Source of the DNA: CAZDAW01 sp964503685
GTDB lineage: Bacteria; Chloroflexota; Anaerolineae; Anaerolineales; Anaerolineaceae
Direction: 5' to 3'
Assembly: GCA_964503685.1 (NCBI GenBank)
Contig: CAZDAW010000108.1
Location: forward strand, 1 to 11,465
Length of the DNA: 11,465 bases
The notes below the pieces were generated by a model that worked only from the letters and a program-made list of their open reading frames with translations, searched no databases and was not told where the DNA came from. Shown here in pieces: positions 1 through 6,066 of this stretch. The translations under genes and the position numbers were made by a program. Every line of letters starts with the position of its first letter. Within the stretch, counting starts at the first letter, position 1.

Positions 1-31
1 TCGCGTGCTCTACCAACTGAGCTATCTCGGC
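1..31 (-). tRNA. tRNA gene, 5' half only (possibly tRNA-Phe), cut by window edge
   Basis: Read on the minus strand from position 31 to 1, the sequence gives a 7-nt acceptor strand GCCGAGA, the TA linker, a D-arm (GCTC stem, AGTTGGTA loop, GAGC stem), the single A26 and the first five bases of the anticodon stem, CGCGA. Spacing matches canonical tRNA positions 1-31. The anticodon, variable loop, T-arm and 3' end lie outside the window, so the identity is not determined. The GCCxxxATAGCTCAGTTGGTAGAGCA style resembles bacterial tRNA-Phe, but that is only a guess. It is transcribed divergently from coaE. Confidence 0.9.
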
Positions 32-71
32 CTATCTATGCTGCATACTCAACTTCCTTGAGTGTGGTTGG

Positions 72-100
72 ATTTTAACGCCTTGCGTCCAGCTTGTCAA
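72..100 (-). promoter_or_regulatory. Promoter of the leftward tRNA gene (sigma-70 type)
   Basis: On the minus strand a perfect -35 box TTGACA (100 to 95) is followed by a 17-nt spacer and a -10 box TAAAAT (77 to 72). Transcription would begin near position 65, about 30 nt before the tRNA 5' end at 31, leaving a short leader for RNase P to remove. The near-consensus match fits a stable-RNA promoter. Confidence 0.85.
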
Positions 101-109
101 GCGATGCAA

Positions 110-125
110 GCGATTTTTCAATCGC
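110..125. repeat. Inverted repeat centred between the divergent promoters
   Basis: GCGATT (110-115) and AATCGC (120-125) form a perfect 6-bp inverted repeat around TTTC. Its centre (117.5) is almost exactly midway between the two outward-facing -35 boxes (95-100 on minus, 137-142 on plus). A direct repeat CAAGCGAT occurs at 98-105 and 107-114, so one arm of the palindrome is also present as a direct copy. It could be a regulator binding site; no regulator gene is in the window. Confidence 0.5.
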
Positions 126-136
126 AAATATTTCCT

Positions 137-165
137 TTGACAATCCATCATGCCAGGGCTACAAT
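137..165 (+). promoter_or_regulatory. Promoter of the coaE-cdaA-cdaR-der cluster
   Basis: A perfect -35 box TTGACA (137-142), a 17-nt spacer and a -10 box TACAAT (160-165) lie upstream of the GTG start at 222. The predicted transcription start near 172 gives a leader of about 50 nt with an AGGAG ribosome site at 212-216. No comparably good promoter is seen before cdaA, cdaR or der, so this is the likely driver of the whole cluster. Confidence 0.8.
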
Positions 166-221
166 AAAAATTAATCAAGTATAATCTAATAAGGCAAAAT
201 CCAATATTTTCAGGAGCGGCT

Positions 222-1352
222 GTGAGTCAATGGGCGGGTAAATATATTATCGGTTTAACCGGAAATATAGGCACTGGCAAAAGCATCGTGCGTAAAATGT
301 TAGAGCACCTGGGCGCTTATGGCATTGACGCGGATGCGTTATCCCATCGTGTGATTGCTAAGGGAGCGCCTGGTTACCAACCCGTCCTTCAGGAATTTGG
401 AAAATGGATCCTTAATAATAACGGAGAAATCGATCGTTCCAAGCTGGCAAAAATCGTTTTCAACGATCCACAGGCATTAAAAGAACTCGAGGCAATCATC
501 CATCCCCTGGTAAACAAAGCCATAGATTTTCTGATACAACGCGCCCCCCAAAAAGTGGTTGTTATTGAGGCAATCAAATTACTTGAAGCAAACATCAATT
601 CTGTTTGCGATAGTGTATGGGTAGTTTACACCCCACCGCGAATACAATTCGCCCGACTGATCGAGAAACGGAAAATGACTGAAACAGAAGCCAGAGCTCG
701 TATCCGCTCTCAAGCGCCCCAAGAGGAAAAAATTGCAGCCGCCTCCGTCGTGATCCGAAATGAAAGCACATACCTCGACACCTGGAAGCAAGTACTGGCT
801 GCCTGGCAAAAACAATTTCCACAAACAGGCACCAGACAACTGCAAACGCCGGCAACACACGATACAATCAGCATTCAGCAGGGAAAACCACGTGACGCGT
901 ACGAGATAGCAGAATTTGTCAATAAATTAAACATAGAAAACGCACCATTAAGCCAGGAAAACATTATGGCAGCCTTTGGTGATAGAGCTTTTCTGTTATG
1001 TCGGATAGACAAAATGCTGGTTGGAGTGATCGGTTGGCAGGTAGAAAACCTCATTACACGAATTGTGAACGTTTATATCGATCCCTGTGTTGATAAAAAT
1101 AAAGTTTTACAAACCATGCTGAAAGAGATTGAAAAAGCTTCTCATGAATTGCAATGTGAAGCTGCTTTGTTATTTATCCCAACAAATACCAATAATTTTG
1201 AAACTGCATGGTATCAATTGGGTTATAAACAATGTCTGCCCAAGAACCTCGGTGTACTGGCATGGCAGGAAGCAGCCATGGATTCAATGCCCGCAGATTC
1301 AACTCTTTATTTCAAACAACTTCGTCAGGACCGCATTTTACGCCCGATATAA
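222..1352 (+). CDS. coaE: Dephospho-CoA kinase fused to a C-terminal GNAT-like domain
   Basis: The first ~200 of 376 residues are a dephospho-CoA kinase, which phosphorylates the 3'-hydroxyl of dephospho-CoA with ATP in the last step of CoA synthesis in the cytoplasm. The P-loop GLTGNIGTGKS (11-21), the GIDADALSHRVI segment (34-45, with the DAD acidic pair), IIHPLV (92-97) and the ARARIRSQAPQEEK lid/base-binding stretch (157-170) support this. Where many CoaE proteins have a PLLFE segment, this one has EAIKLLEA (116-123). Standard CoaE proteins end near residue 200-210; here residues ~213-376 add a second domain with acetyltransferase (GNAT) traits, namely a VYIDP strand (284-288) and AWYQLGY (329-335). 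The GTG start at 222 follows AGGAG by 5 nt. It heads a probable operon, 41 bp before cdaA. The kinase call is firm; the role of the C-terminal domain is unknown. Confidence 0.93.
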   Translation: MSQWAGKYIIGLTGNIGTGKSIVRKMLEHLGAYGIDADALSHRVIAKGAPGYQPVLQEFGKWILNNNGEIDRSKLAKIVFNDPQALKELEAIIHPLVNKAIDFLIQRAPQKVVVIEAIKLLEANINSVCDSVWVVYTPPRIQFARLIEKRKMTETEARARIRSQAPQEEKIAAASVVIRNESTYLDTWKQVLAAWQKQFPQTGTRQLQTPATHDTISIQQGKPRDAYEIAEFVNKLNIENAPLSQENIMAAFGDRAFLLCRIDKMLVGVIGWQVENLITRIVNVYIDPCVDKNKVLQTMLKEIEKASHELQCEAALLFIPTNTNNFETAWYQLGYKQCLPKNLGVLAWQEAAMDSMPADSTLYFKQLRQDRILRPI

Positions 1353-1393
1353 ATTTATACAATGACTAGACTTTATGATAATCATGGTTTACT

Positions 1394-2269
1394 GTGTCGG
1401 ACATACTTAACGATCTTATTTTCATCTTTCAACGGATAAACCTGCAGAGCATAATCGATGTACTGCTGGTAACGGCAGTCATTTTCGGTATCTTTCAACT
1501 ATTGCGTGATACTCAGGCAATCGTATTACTACGGGGCGTAATATTAATCATTATCCTGCTCAGTTTGCTCATCAGTCTGGCAAACTTACCGGCATTTTCC
1601 TGGTTGGTCAAAACAACACTGCCTGCGTTGATCTTTGCAATCCCGGTCATTTTTGCACCCGAAATCCGCAGAGCGCTCGAACGTCTTGGACGGGCCGGCG
1701 TTTTAATTCAGCGCAACAAACCCGAAAATACAGCCATTCTGAATACAATTAAAGCGATTGTGAAAGCCTCAGCGCGCCTGTCTGCACGCCAACATGGGGC
1801 GTTAATCATTCTCCAGCGAATGGACAGCCTGCAAGATTATATTCGCACCGGTGTGCAACTCAGCGCGAACGTAACACCCGAACTGCTTTTGCAAATATTT
1901 TATCCTAATACACCACTTCACGATGGCGCAGTGATCGTTTCGGGAGACCAATTGATTGCTGCGGCATGCGTCATGCCGCTATCAGCCAGCGGCATATTAA
2001 ACCGTACGCCTGACCGACAGATGGGATTACGTCACCGGGCAGCGCTGGGAATTTCTGAAGCCAGCGATGCCATCGCAGTTGTCGTATCAGAAGAAACTGG
2101 ATCCATATCAATTGCTCATGCCGGTCGCATGATCCGTCGATTAGATCCTGAACGTTTAGAAAACGTCCTGATTGCTTTTTACCACCCCACACCGCTGGTA
2201 GATAGTACCTCGGATTTTTTCTCGCGCATTTTCCCATTCACACTGCGAAACCAGCACAAGGAGAAATAA
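1394..2269 (+). CDS. cdaA: Diadenylate cyclase CdaA (DacA), membrane-bound c-di-AMP synthase
   Basis: This 291-residue protein condenses two ATP molecules to the second messenger cyclic di-AMP, which in studied bacteria controls potassium and osmolyte balance and cell-wall homeostasis. Three hydrophobic segments (about 18-37, 42-63 and 75-88) form the membrane region of CdaA-type enzymes, followed by a DisA_N catalytic domain (~100-265). The catalytic signatures are present: the DGA motif at 177-179 within LHDGAVIV, and the RHR motif at 213-215 within MGLRHRAALG. Length matches the family (about 270-290). The start is GTG at 1394; an in-frame TAA at 1379 excludes a longer form, and no good Shine-Dalgarno sequence precedes it. 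The stop codon abuts the cdaR start, as expected for the conserved cdaA-cdaR pair. The usual third partner in Firmicutes, glmM, does not follow. Confidence 0.96.
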   Translation: MSDILNDLIFIFQRINLQSIIDVLLVTAVIFGIFQLLRDTQAIVLLRGVILIIILLSLLISLANLPAFSWLVKTTLPALIFAIPVIFAPEIRRALERLGRAGVLIQRNKPENTAILNTIKAIVKASARLSARQHGALIILQRMDSLQDYIRTGVQLSANVTPELLLQIFYPNTPLHDGAVIVSGDQLIAAACVMPLSASGILNRTPDRQMGLRHRAALGISEASDAIAVVVSEETGSISIAHAGRMIRRLDPERLENVLIAFYHPTPLVDSTSDFFSRIFPFTLRNQHKEK

Positions 2270-3532
2270 ATGCTCTCAATATTACACTGGTTGGGAAAAA
2301 ACTTCGGCACCCTGCTAACCTCGTTTGTCCTGGCAATTGCTGTGTGGATAACGGCTGTAACAGATGCAGACCCAAACGAAAAACGCACACTTTCTTATCC
2401 GGTACCCATTGAGATCATCGGTCAAGACCCTGGCCTCATTCAGGTTGGCGACCATACCCAACAAGTCAGCATAACACTGAGCGCCCCGCGTTCAGTATGG
2501 ACCAAACTATCTGCCAATGATAAAGCGGTCAGCGCTTTAGTCGATTTATCCGGATTTGGGCCAGGAACTCATAATTTACCCATCCAGGTTCAAATAGCCG
2601 CTCGTCCAGTCAGAATTATTTCTGTCTATCCAGAAACACTGACATTAACACTTGAAACACTGGTAAATAAAACACTGCCGATCAAATTGATCACCCAAGG
2701 TGAACCAGCTATAGGATACCAAATGGGTAATGCCAGTTTAAGCCATACAGAAGCCACATTGACAGGGCCAGAGTCTTCTATATCACGCGTCAAAACCGTA
2801 AGAGCTAGCCTGTCCATTGCACAAAGCCAGGAAAACATAAAAACAACAATCCCTCTCGAAGCGCTCGATGCGAACAATAATATCGTGAGCGGCTTGACAT
2901 TATCGCCAGATAAAGTAACCGTCGCCATTCCGATCACCCAACTGGGTGGTTATCGTGACATGGTAGTGAAGGTTTCAACGATCGGTCAAGTTGCCAATGG
3001 CTACCGTCTTACAAATATTTCCGTATCCCCCCCAGCTGTCACAGTATTTTCAACAGATCCCAAACTGGTTAACGAATTACCAGGCTATATCGAAACTCTC
3101 CCTTTGAACCTGAATAATGCGCGAGATGATCTGGATTTACGCCTAGAACTTAATTTACCGGCAGGGATATCTGTTGTTGGAAATCAATCGGTATCGGTGC
3201 AAGTTGGCGTCGCAGCAATTGAAAGCAGCATCACCCTGGCGCAAATGAAAATCGGGATGACTAATTTGTACCCCAATTATGTTGCTCAAATTTCACCCGA
3301 AGCAGTTGATATTATCTTATCTGGCCCCTTGCCAATTCTTGAGAAATTGGCGCCTTCCGATATTAAAGTAGTGCTTGATCTGAAAAACCTGACAGCCGGT
3401 AAATACCAGATTCATCCCGATATCATATCACTACCCGATCAGGTATCAGTGCAATCCATTCTGCCAGAAACAGTTGAAGTAACGATTCTCAGTGCGACGG
3501 ACGCAAGAAAAACACCCAAACCACAAGGATGA
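2270..3532 (+). CDS. cdaR: YbbR-domain protein CdaR, regulator of diadenylate cyclase
   Basis: The 420-residue product has an N-terminal membrane anchor (about 12-31, LLTSFVLAIAVWITAV) and then an extracytoplasmic part built of four YbbR-like beta repeats, roughly 43-129, 135-221, 230-313 and 320-407. Each has alternating valine/isoleucine strands and ends in a segment such as PETLTLTLE, PDKVTVAIP or PETVEVTIL. CdaR proteins bind CdaA in the membrane and modulate c-di-AMP production in Firmicutes; the same role is inferred here from adjacency and domain content. The ATG lies directly after the cdaA stop with AAGGAG at 2258-2263, so translation is probably coupled. The C-terminus ends in a short basic, proline-containing tail. 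Repeat sequence is loosely conserved, so exact domain borders are approximate. Confidence 0.9.
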   Translation: MLSILHWLGKNFGTLLTSFVLAIAVWITAVTDADPNEKRTLSYPVPIEIIGQDPGLIQVGDHTQQVSITLSAPRSVWTKLSANDKAVSALVDLSGFGPGTHNLPIQVQIAARPVRIISVYPETLTLTLETLVNKTLPIKLITQGEPAIGYQMGNASLSHTEATLTGPESSISRVKTVRASLSIAQSQENIKTTIPLEALDANNNIVSGLTLSPDKVTVAIPITQLGGYRDMVVKVSTIGQVANGYRLTNISVSPPAVTVFSTDPKLVNELPGYIETLPLNLNNARDDLDLRLELNLPAGISVVGNQSVSVQVGVAAIESSITLAQMKIGMTNLYPNYVAQISPEAVDIILSGPLPILEKLAPSDIKVVLDLKNLTAGKYQIHPDIISLPDQVSVQSILPETVEVTILSATDARKTPKPQG

Positions 3533-3536
3533 TGAG

Positions 3537-4898
3537 ATGGCAAAACCTTTTGTAGCAATTGTTGGACGTCCTAACGTGGGGAAAAGCACACTGTTTAACC
3601 GATTAACCGGTGAACGATTAGCAATCGTTGATGATGTTCCCGGTACAACTCGCGATCGCCTGGTCGCCGAAGCTGAATGGAGTGGCATTTCCTTTAACAT
3701 TGTTGACACAGGTGGGATTGATCCGACCAGCGGCGGGAAAGTACCCTTATCCACCGGCTCAGCAGATTTCATCAAACAAATACGCTTTCAGGCAGAAATT
3801 GCCATCCGCGACGCAGATGTTGTCATGCTAATAACGGACGCACTTAGCGGAGTTACCCCCGCTGACCGCGAAGTGGCCGAGATATTGCGTAAATATCAAC
3901 GTAAACACAAAGGAAAACTTTACCCCCCGGTTTTATTGGTTGTCAATAAATCTGACAGCGCAGCAGCACGCACCCAAGCAGTTCAATTCTACGAGCTCGG
4001 ACTGGGAGAGCCATACCCCATTTCTGCAATCCACGGAACCGGAACAGGCGACATGCTGGATGCATTAGTATCTCTGTTTGATTTACAAGATGATCAGGAA
4101 AACGACGAGTCAATTCATATCTCGATTGTTGGAAAACCAAACGTCGGCAAATCCAGTTTGCTCAATCGCCTGATCGGAGAAGAGCGGGCCATTGTCAGCC
4201 CAATTCCGGGAACGACGCGGGATGCGGTTGATACACCTATGGTTTTCCAGGGTATACCGATTACCCTAATCGATACGGCTGGAATCCGTCGCCGGGGGAA
4301 GATCGAGCCTGGCATTGAAAAATACAGCGTCATGCGAACCATGCGAGCAATCGAACGCTGCGATGTGGCTCTGCTGATACTTGATGCAACAGCAGGAATA
4401 ACCGCCCAGGATACGCATATAGCCGGATATATACTGGATGAGTGGAAAAGCGTTGTCATCCTGATTAATAAATGGGATGCGATAGAAAAAGACAACACTA
4501 CGGTAGAAAATTATACCCAATATATCCGCAAGGAATTAAATTTCTTATCCTACGCGCCAATATTATTTGTATCTGCCAAAACCGGTCAACGCATCGATCA
4601 GGTCTTGCCAATGGCGCTGCGAGTACAGGAGGAGCGGCTGGCGCGTCTTTCCACATCACAGCTCAACCGCATCATCCAAAAGGCGCAAGATGAACATCCG
4701 TCTCCATCTCATGCGGGACGATCACTTAAAATATATTATGGCACTCAGGTGCGAAGCGACCCTCCCACTTTTTTAATGTACTCCAACGATCCAAAACTGG
4801 CTCACTTCACCTATATCCGTTTCCTGGAAAACCGTATCCGCCAGGAATACGGTTTTGTTGGGACGCCCATTCGGGTGATTTTACGTCCCCGCGATTAA
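3537..4898 (+). CDS. der: Ribosome biogenesis GTPase Der (EngA)
   Basis: Der is an essential tandem GTPase that acts in 50S ribosomal subunit maturation. The 453-residue product has two G domains and a KH-like C-terminal RNA-binding domain. The first G domain shows GRPNVGKS (10-17), PGTTRD (35-40), DTGG (57-60) and NKSD (137-140). The second shows GKPNVGKS (199-206), PGTTRD (224-229), DTAG (246-249), NKWD (311-314) and SAK (346-348). The KH-like domain spans about 355-453. The linker between G domains is acidic (about 182-192). A basic stretch RKYQRKHKGKLYP (118-130) before the first NKxD motif looks slightly longer than usual. An in-frame ATG at 3492 exists inside cdaR, but ATG 3537 is preferred: it starts MAKPFVAIVGRPNVGKS and has AAGGA 7 nt upstream. 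It sits 4 bp after cdaR, so probably the same transcript. Confidence 0.97.
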   Translation: MAKPFVAIVGRPNVGKSTLFNRLTGERLAIVDDVPGTTRDRLVAEAEWSGISFNIVDTGGIDPTSGGKVPLSTGSADFIKQIRFQAEIAIRDADVVMLITDALSGVTPADREVAEILRKYQRKHKGKLYPPVLLVVNKSDSAAARTQAVQFYELGLGEPYPISAIHGTGTGDMLDALVSLFDLQDDQENDESIHISIVGKPNVGKSSLLNRLIGEERAIVSPIPGTTRDAVDTPMVFQGIPITLIDTAGIRRRGKIEPGIEKYSVMRTMRAIERCDVALLILDATAGITAQDTHIAGYILDEWKSVVILINKWDAIEKDNTTVENYTQYIRKELNFLSYAPILFVSAKTGQRIDQVLPMALRVQEERLARLSTSQLNRIIQKAQDEHPSPSHAGRSLKIYYGTQVRSDPPTFLMYSNDPKLAHFTYIRFLENRIRQEYGFVGTPIRVILRPRD

Positions 4899-4921
4899 TT
4901 ACTGCAATTAGAAATTGTCTC

Positions 4922-4950
4922 TTGCAGGAGGAAACAACACGCAATATAAT
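4922..4950 (+). promoter_or_regulatory. Probable promoter of the signal peptidase gene
   Basis: TTGCAG (4922-4927), a 17-nt spacer and a perfect TATAAT (4945-4950) lie in the 78-bp gap after der. Transcription would begin near 4957, about 20 nt before the TTG start and just ahead of the GGAGG ribosome site at 4967-4971. An AGGAGG at 4926-4931 lies inside the spacer and has no start codon at a useful distance, so it is not taken as a ribosome site. Confidence 0.6.
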
Positions 4951-4976
4951 CAATTCAAAATAATCTGGAGGATTGA

Positions 4977-5564
4977 TTGGAAGATTCTCAATTGAATGTA
5001 TTGCCAGAAACTTCTAACCAGAAAACAAGACCTGGTTGGGTGAGTTTTCTGATAGATACACTGGAAACATTATTTTTAGCGGTAATTTTTTACCTGGGTG
5101 TCAATGCAGTATCGGCTCGCATAATGGTTTTAAACCATAGTATGGAGCCAACGCTTTATGAAGGAGAACTTCTCTTATTAAATAAACTGGCTTACCGGGT
5201 TGGAACGCCACAGCGAGGCGACATCATCGTCTTTCATTTTCCCCTCAACCCCCAAGAAGATTACATTAAGCGCGTAATCGGTATACCAGGAGATACTGTT
5301 ATCGTTAACAATGGGGTAGTTTCAGTCAATGGACAAATCATCCAGGAAGATTATATCGCCGAATTAGCGAAATATAATGGTAAATGGGATGTTCCCGCCA
5401 ATCAATTATTTGTATTGGGAGATAATCGCAACAAGTCATCCGACTCTCATGTCTGGGGGTTTGTCCCTTATGAAAATATTATCGGAAAAGCAATTTTTGT
5501 TTATTGGCCTCCTGCAAACTGGAAGATAATCCAACATAGTAATATCGCCTTATCATCTCAATAA
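4977..5564 (+). CDS. lepB: Signal peptidase I
   Basis: Type I signal peptidase (peptidase family S26) cleaves signal peptides from exported proteins on the outer face of the cytoplasmic membrane. The 195-residue product has one N-terminal membrane segment (about 24-45), then the catalytic serine Ser55 in NHSMEPTLYEGE, the lysine general base Lys99 in YIKRVIGIPGD, and the conserved GDNRNKSSDS box (148-157). The length is typical of short Gram-positive-style enzymes. Translation probably starts at TTG 4977, which has GGAGG 5 nt upstream; the only other candidates before the membrane segment are further TTG codons without such a site. It follows der with its own probable promoter. It does not process lipoproteins such as the BMP protein downstream, which need signal peptidase II. 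Confidence 0.95.
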   Translation: MEDSQLNVLPETSNQKTRPGWVSFLIDTLETLFLAVIFYLGVNAVSARIMVLNHSMEPTLYEGELLLLNKLAYRVGTPQRGDIIVFHFPLNPQEDYIKRVIGIPGDTVIVNNGVVSVNGQIIQEDYIAELAKYNGKWDVPANQLFVLGDNRNKSSDSHVWGFVPYENIIGKAIFVYWPPANWKIIQHSNIALSSQ

Positions 5565-5611
5565 TATTCATACTATTGCAATCAAGGCAAAAGAAGTATA
5601 ATGGAGAGCAA

Positions 5612-5917
5612 ATGAACAGAAAAGGTAACAGCACAGCACCTCCATGTCCAGAATGCCAGGGCGGAATAATGCATTTGCGTTATATCACCTACTTTACCTG
5701 GCTTGCAGATGAACTCATCACCGTACCCAATTTTCCTGCCTGGGTATGTGATGTGTGCGGACGACGCGAATATGATCAGCAGACAATCAACTGGCTCAAT
5801 ATGTTGCTGAATCCAAATGCTGGAAGACCAACAACAAGATCCCAGCGTCGACAAAAAACGCCCCCCACAACAAACCTGCCATCAGCTCAAGAAAATGGAC
5901 CTGTCGGGACGCCATAA
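5612..5917 (+). CDS. Small YgiT-type zinc-finger protein
   Basis: The 101-residue product carries two CxxC pairs, C12-x2-C15 (CPECQGG) and C46-x2-C49 (WVCDVCGRREYD), separated by a hydrophobic strand region (YITYFTWLADELITVPNFP). This matches the YgiT/MqsA N-terminal zinc-binding module. In MqsA that module is joined to a DNA-binding helix-turn-helix antitoxin domain, but here it is followed only by a short helix (QTINWLNMLLN) and a Pro/Thr/Arg-rich, probably disordered tail (about 68-101). No HTH and no adjacent toxin gene are seen. ATG 5612 with GGAG at 5603-5606 is preferred over an upstream in-frame TTG at 5576. It lies 47 bp after lepB and may share its transcript. The function is unknown; zinc binding is inferred from the cysteines. 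Confidence 0.8.
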   Translation: MNRKGNSTAPPCPECQGGIMHLRYITYFTWLADELITVPNFPAWVCDVCGRREYDQQTINWLNMLLNPNAGRPTTRSQRRQKTPPTTNLPSAQENGPVGTP

Positions 5918-5937
5918 AAGAGCGAATATAAAAGGGC

Positions 5938-5966
5938 TTGCATTGCCTTTTAATTTACAGTATACT
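5938..5966 (+). promoter_or_regulatory. Probable promoter of the BMP transporter operon
   Basis: TTGCAT (5938-5943), a 17-nt spacer and TATACT (5961-5966) lie about 100 bp before the BMP lipoprotein start. The predicted transcription start near 5973 leaves a 5' leader of about 94 nt that contains competing hairpins and a palindrome (listed separately). Confidence 0.6.
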
Positions 5967-5975
5967 TTAAACCGA

Positions 5976-6037
5976 GCTTTCCCTTGAGGATAGTTAAGGA
6001 AAGCCGTTTAGAGGGAAAGTTTGATCAAATCCACCCT
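5976..6037 (+). promoter_or_regulatory. Structured 5' leader with alternative hairpins and a palindrome
   Basis: GCTTTCC (5976-5982) is complementary to GGAAAGC (5998-6004), and the overlapping CTTTCCCT (5977-5984) is complementary to AGGGAAAG (6012-6019), so two mutually exclusive stems are possible. Immediately after, TTTGATCAAA (6020-6029) is a perfect palindrome flanked symmetrically by AGGG (6012-6015) and CCCT (6034-6037). The strong ribosome site AGGAGG is at 6052-6057, 9 nt before the ATG. No known riboswitch class was recognised. The layout suggests either an RNA switch or a repressor operator, unproven. Confidence 0.45.
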
Positions 6038-6066
6038 ATTTTAATTTCTTCAGGAGGAGAAATTAC

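Noticed and set aside
3492..3536. N-terminal extension of Der from an upstream ATG
   Set aside because: It lies inside cdaR, lacks a ribosome site and adds residues absent from the family; ATG 3537 has a proper site and the canonical N-terminus.
4115..4498. Minus-strand open frame of 127 codons inside der
   Set aside because: It lies wholly within the second G domain of Der, has no recognisable domain and no ribosome site; it is a shadow of the coding frame.
5576..5602. TTGCAA ... TATAAT as a promoter for the zinc-finger gene
   Set aside because: The spacer is only 15 nt and transcription would start around 5609, excluding the visible ribosome site; weak support.
5576..5611. TTG start for the zinc-finger protein
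   Set aside because: No ribosome site; the in-frame ATG 5612 has GGAG 5 nt upstream.
5930..5951. AAAAGG ... CCTTTT hairpin as a terminator after the zinc-finger gene
   Set aside because: Stem of only six mostly A-T pairs, no T-run after it, and it overlaps the probable -35 box of the next operon.
5973..6066. Known purine riboswitch upstream of the BMP gene
   Set aside because: The conserved three-way junction core and loop sequences of the purine class are not present.
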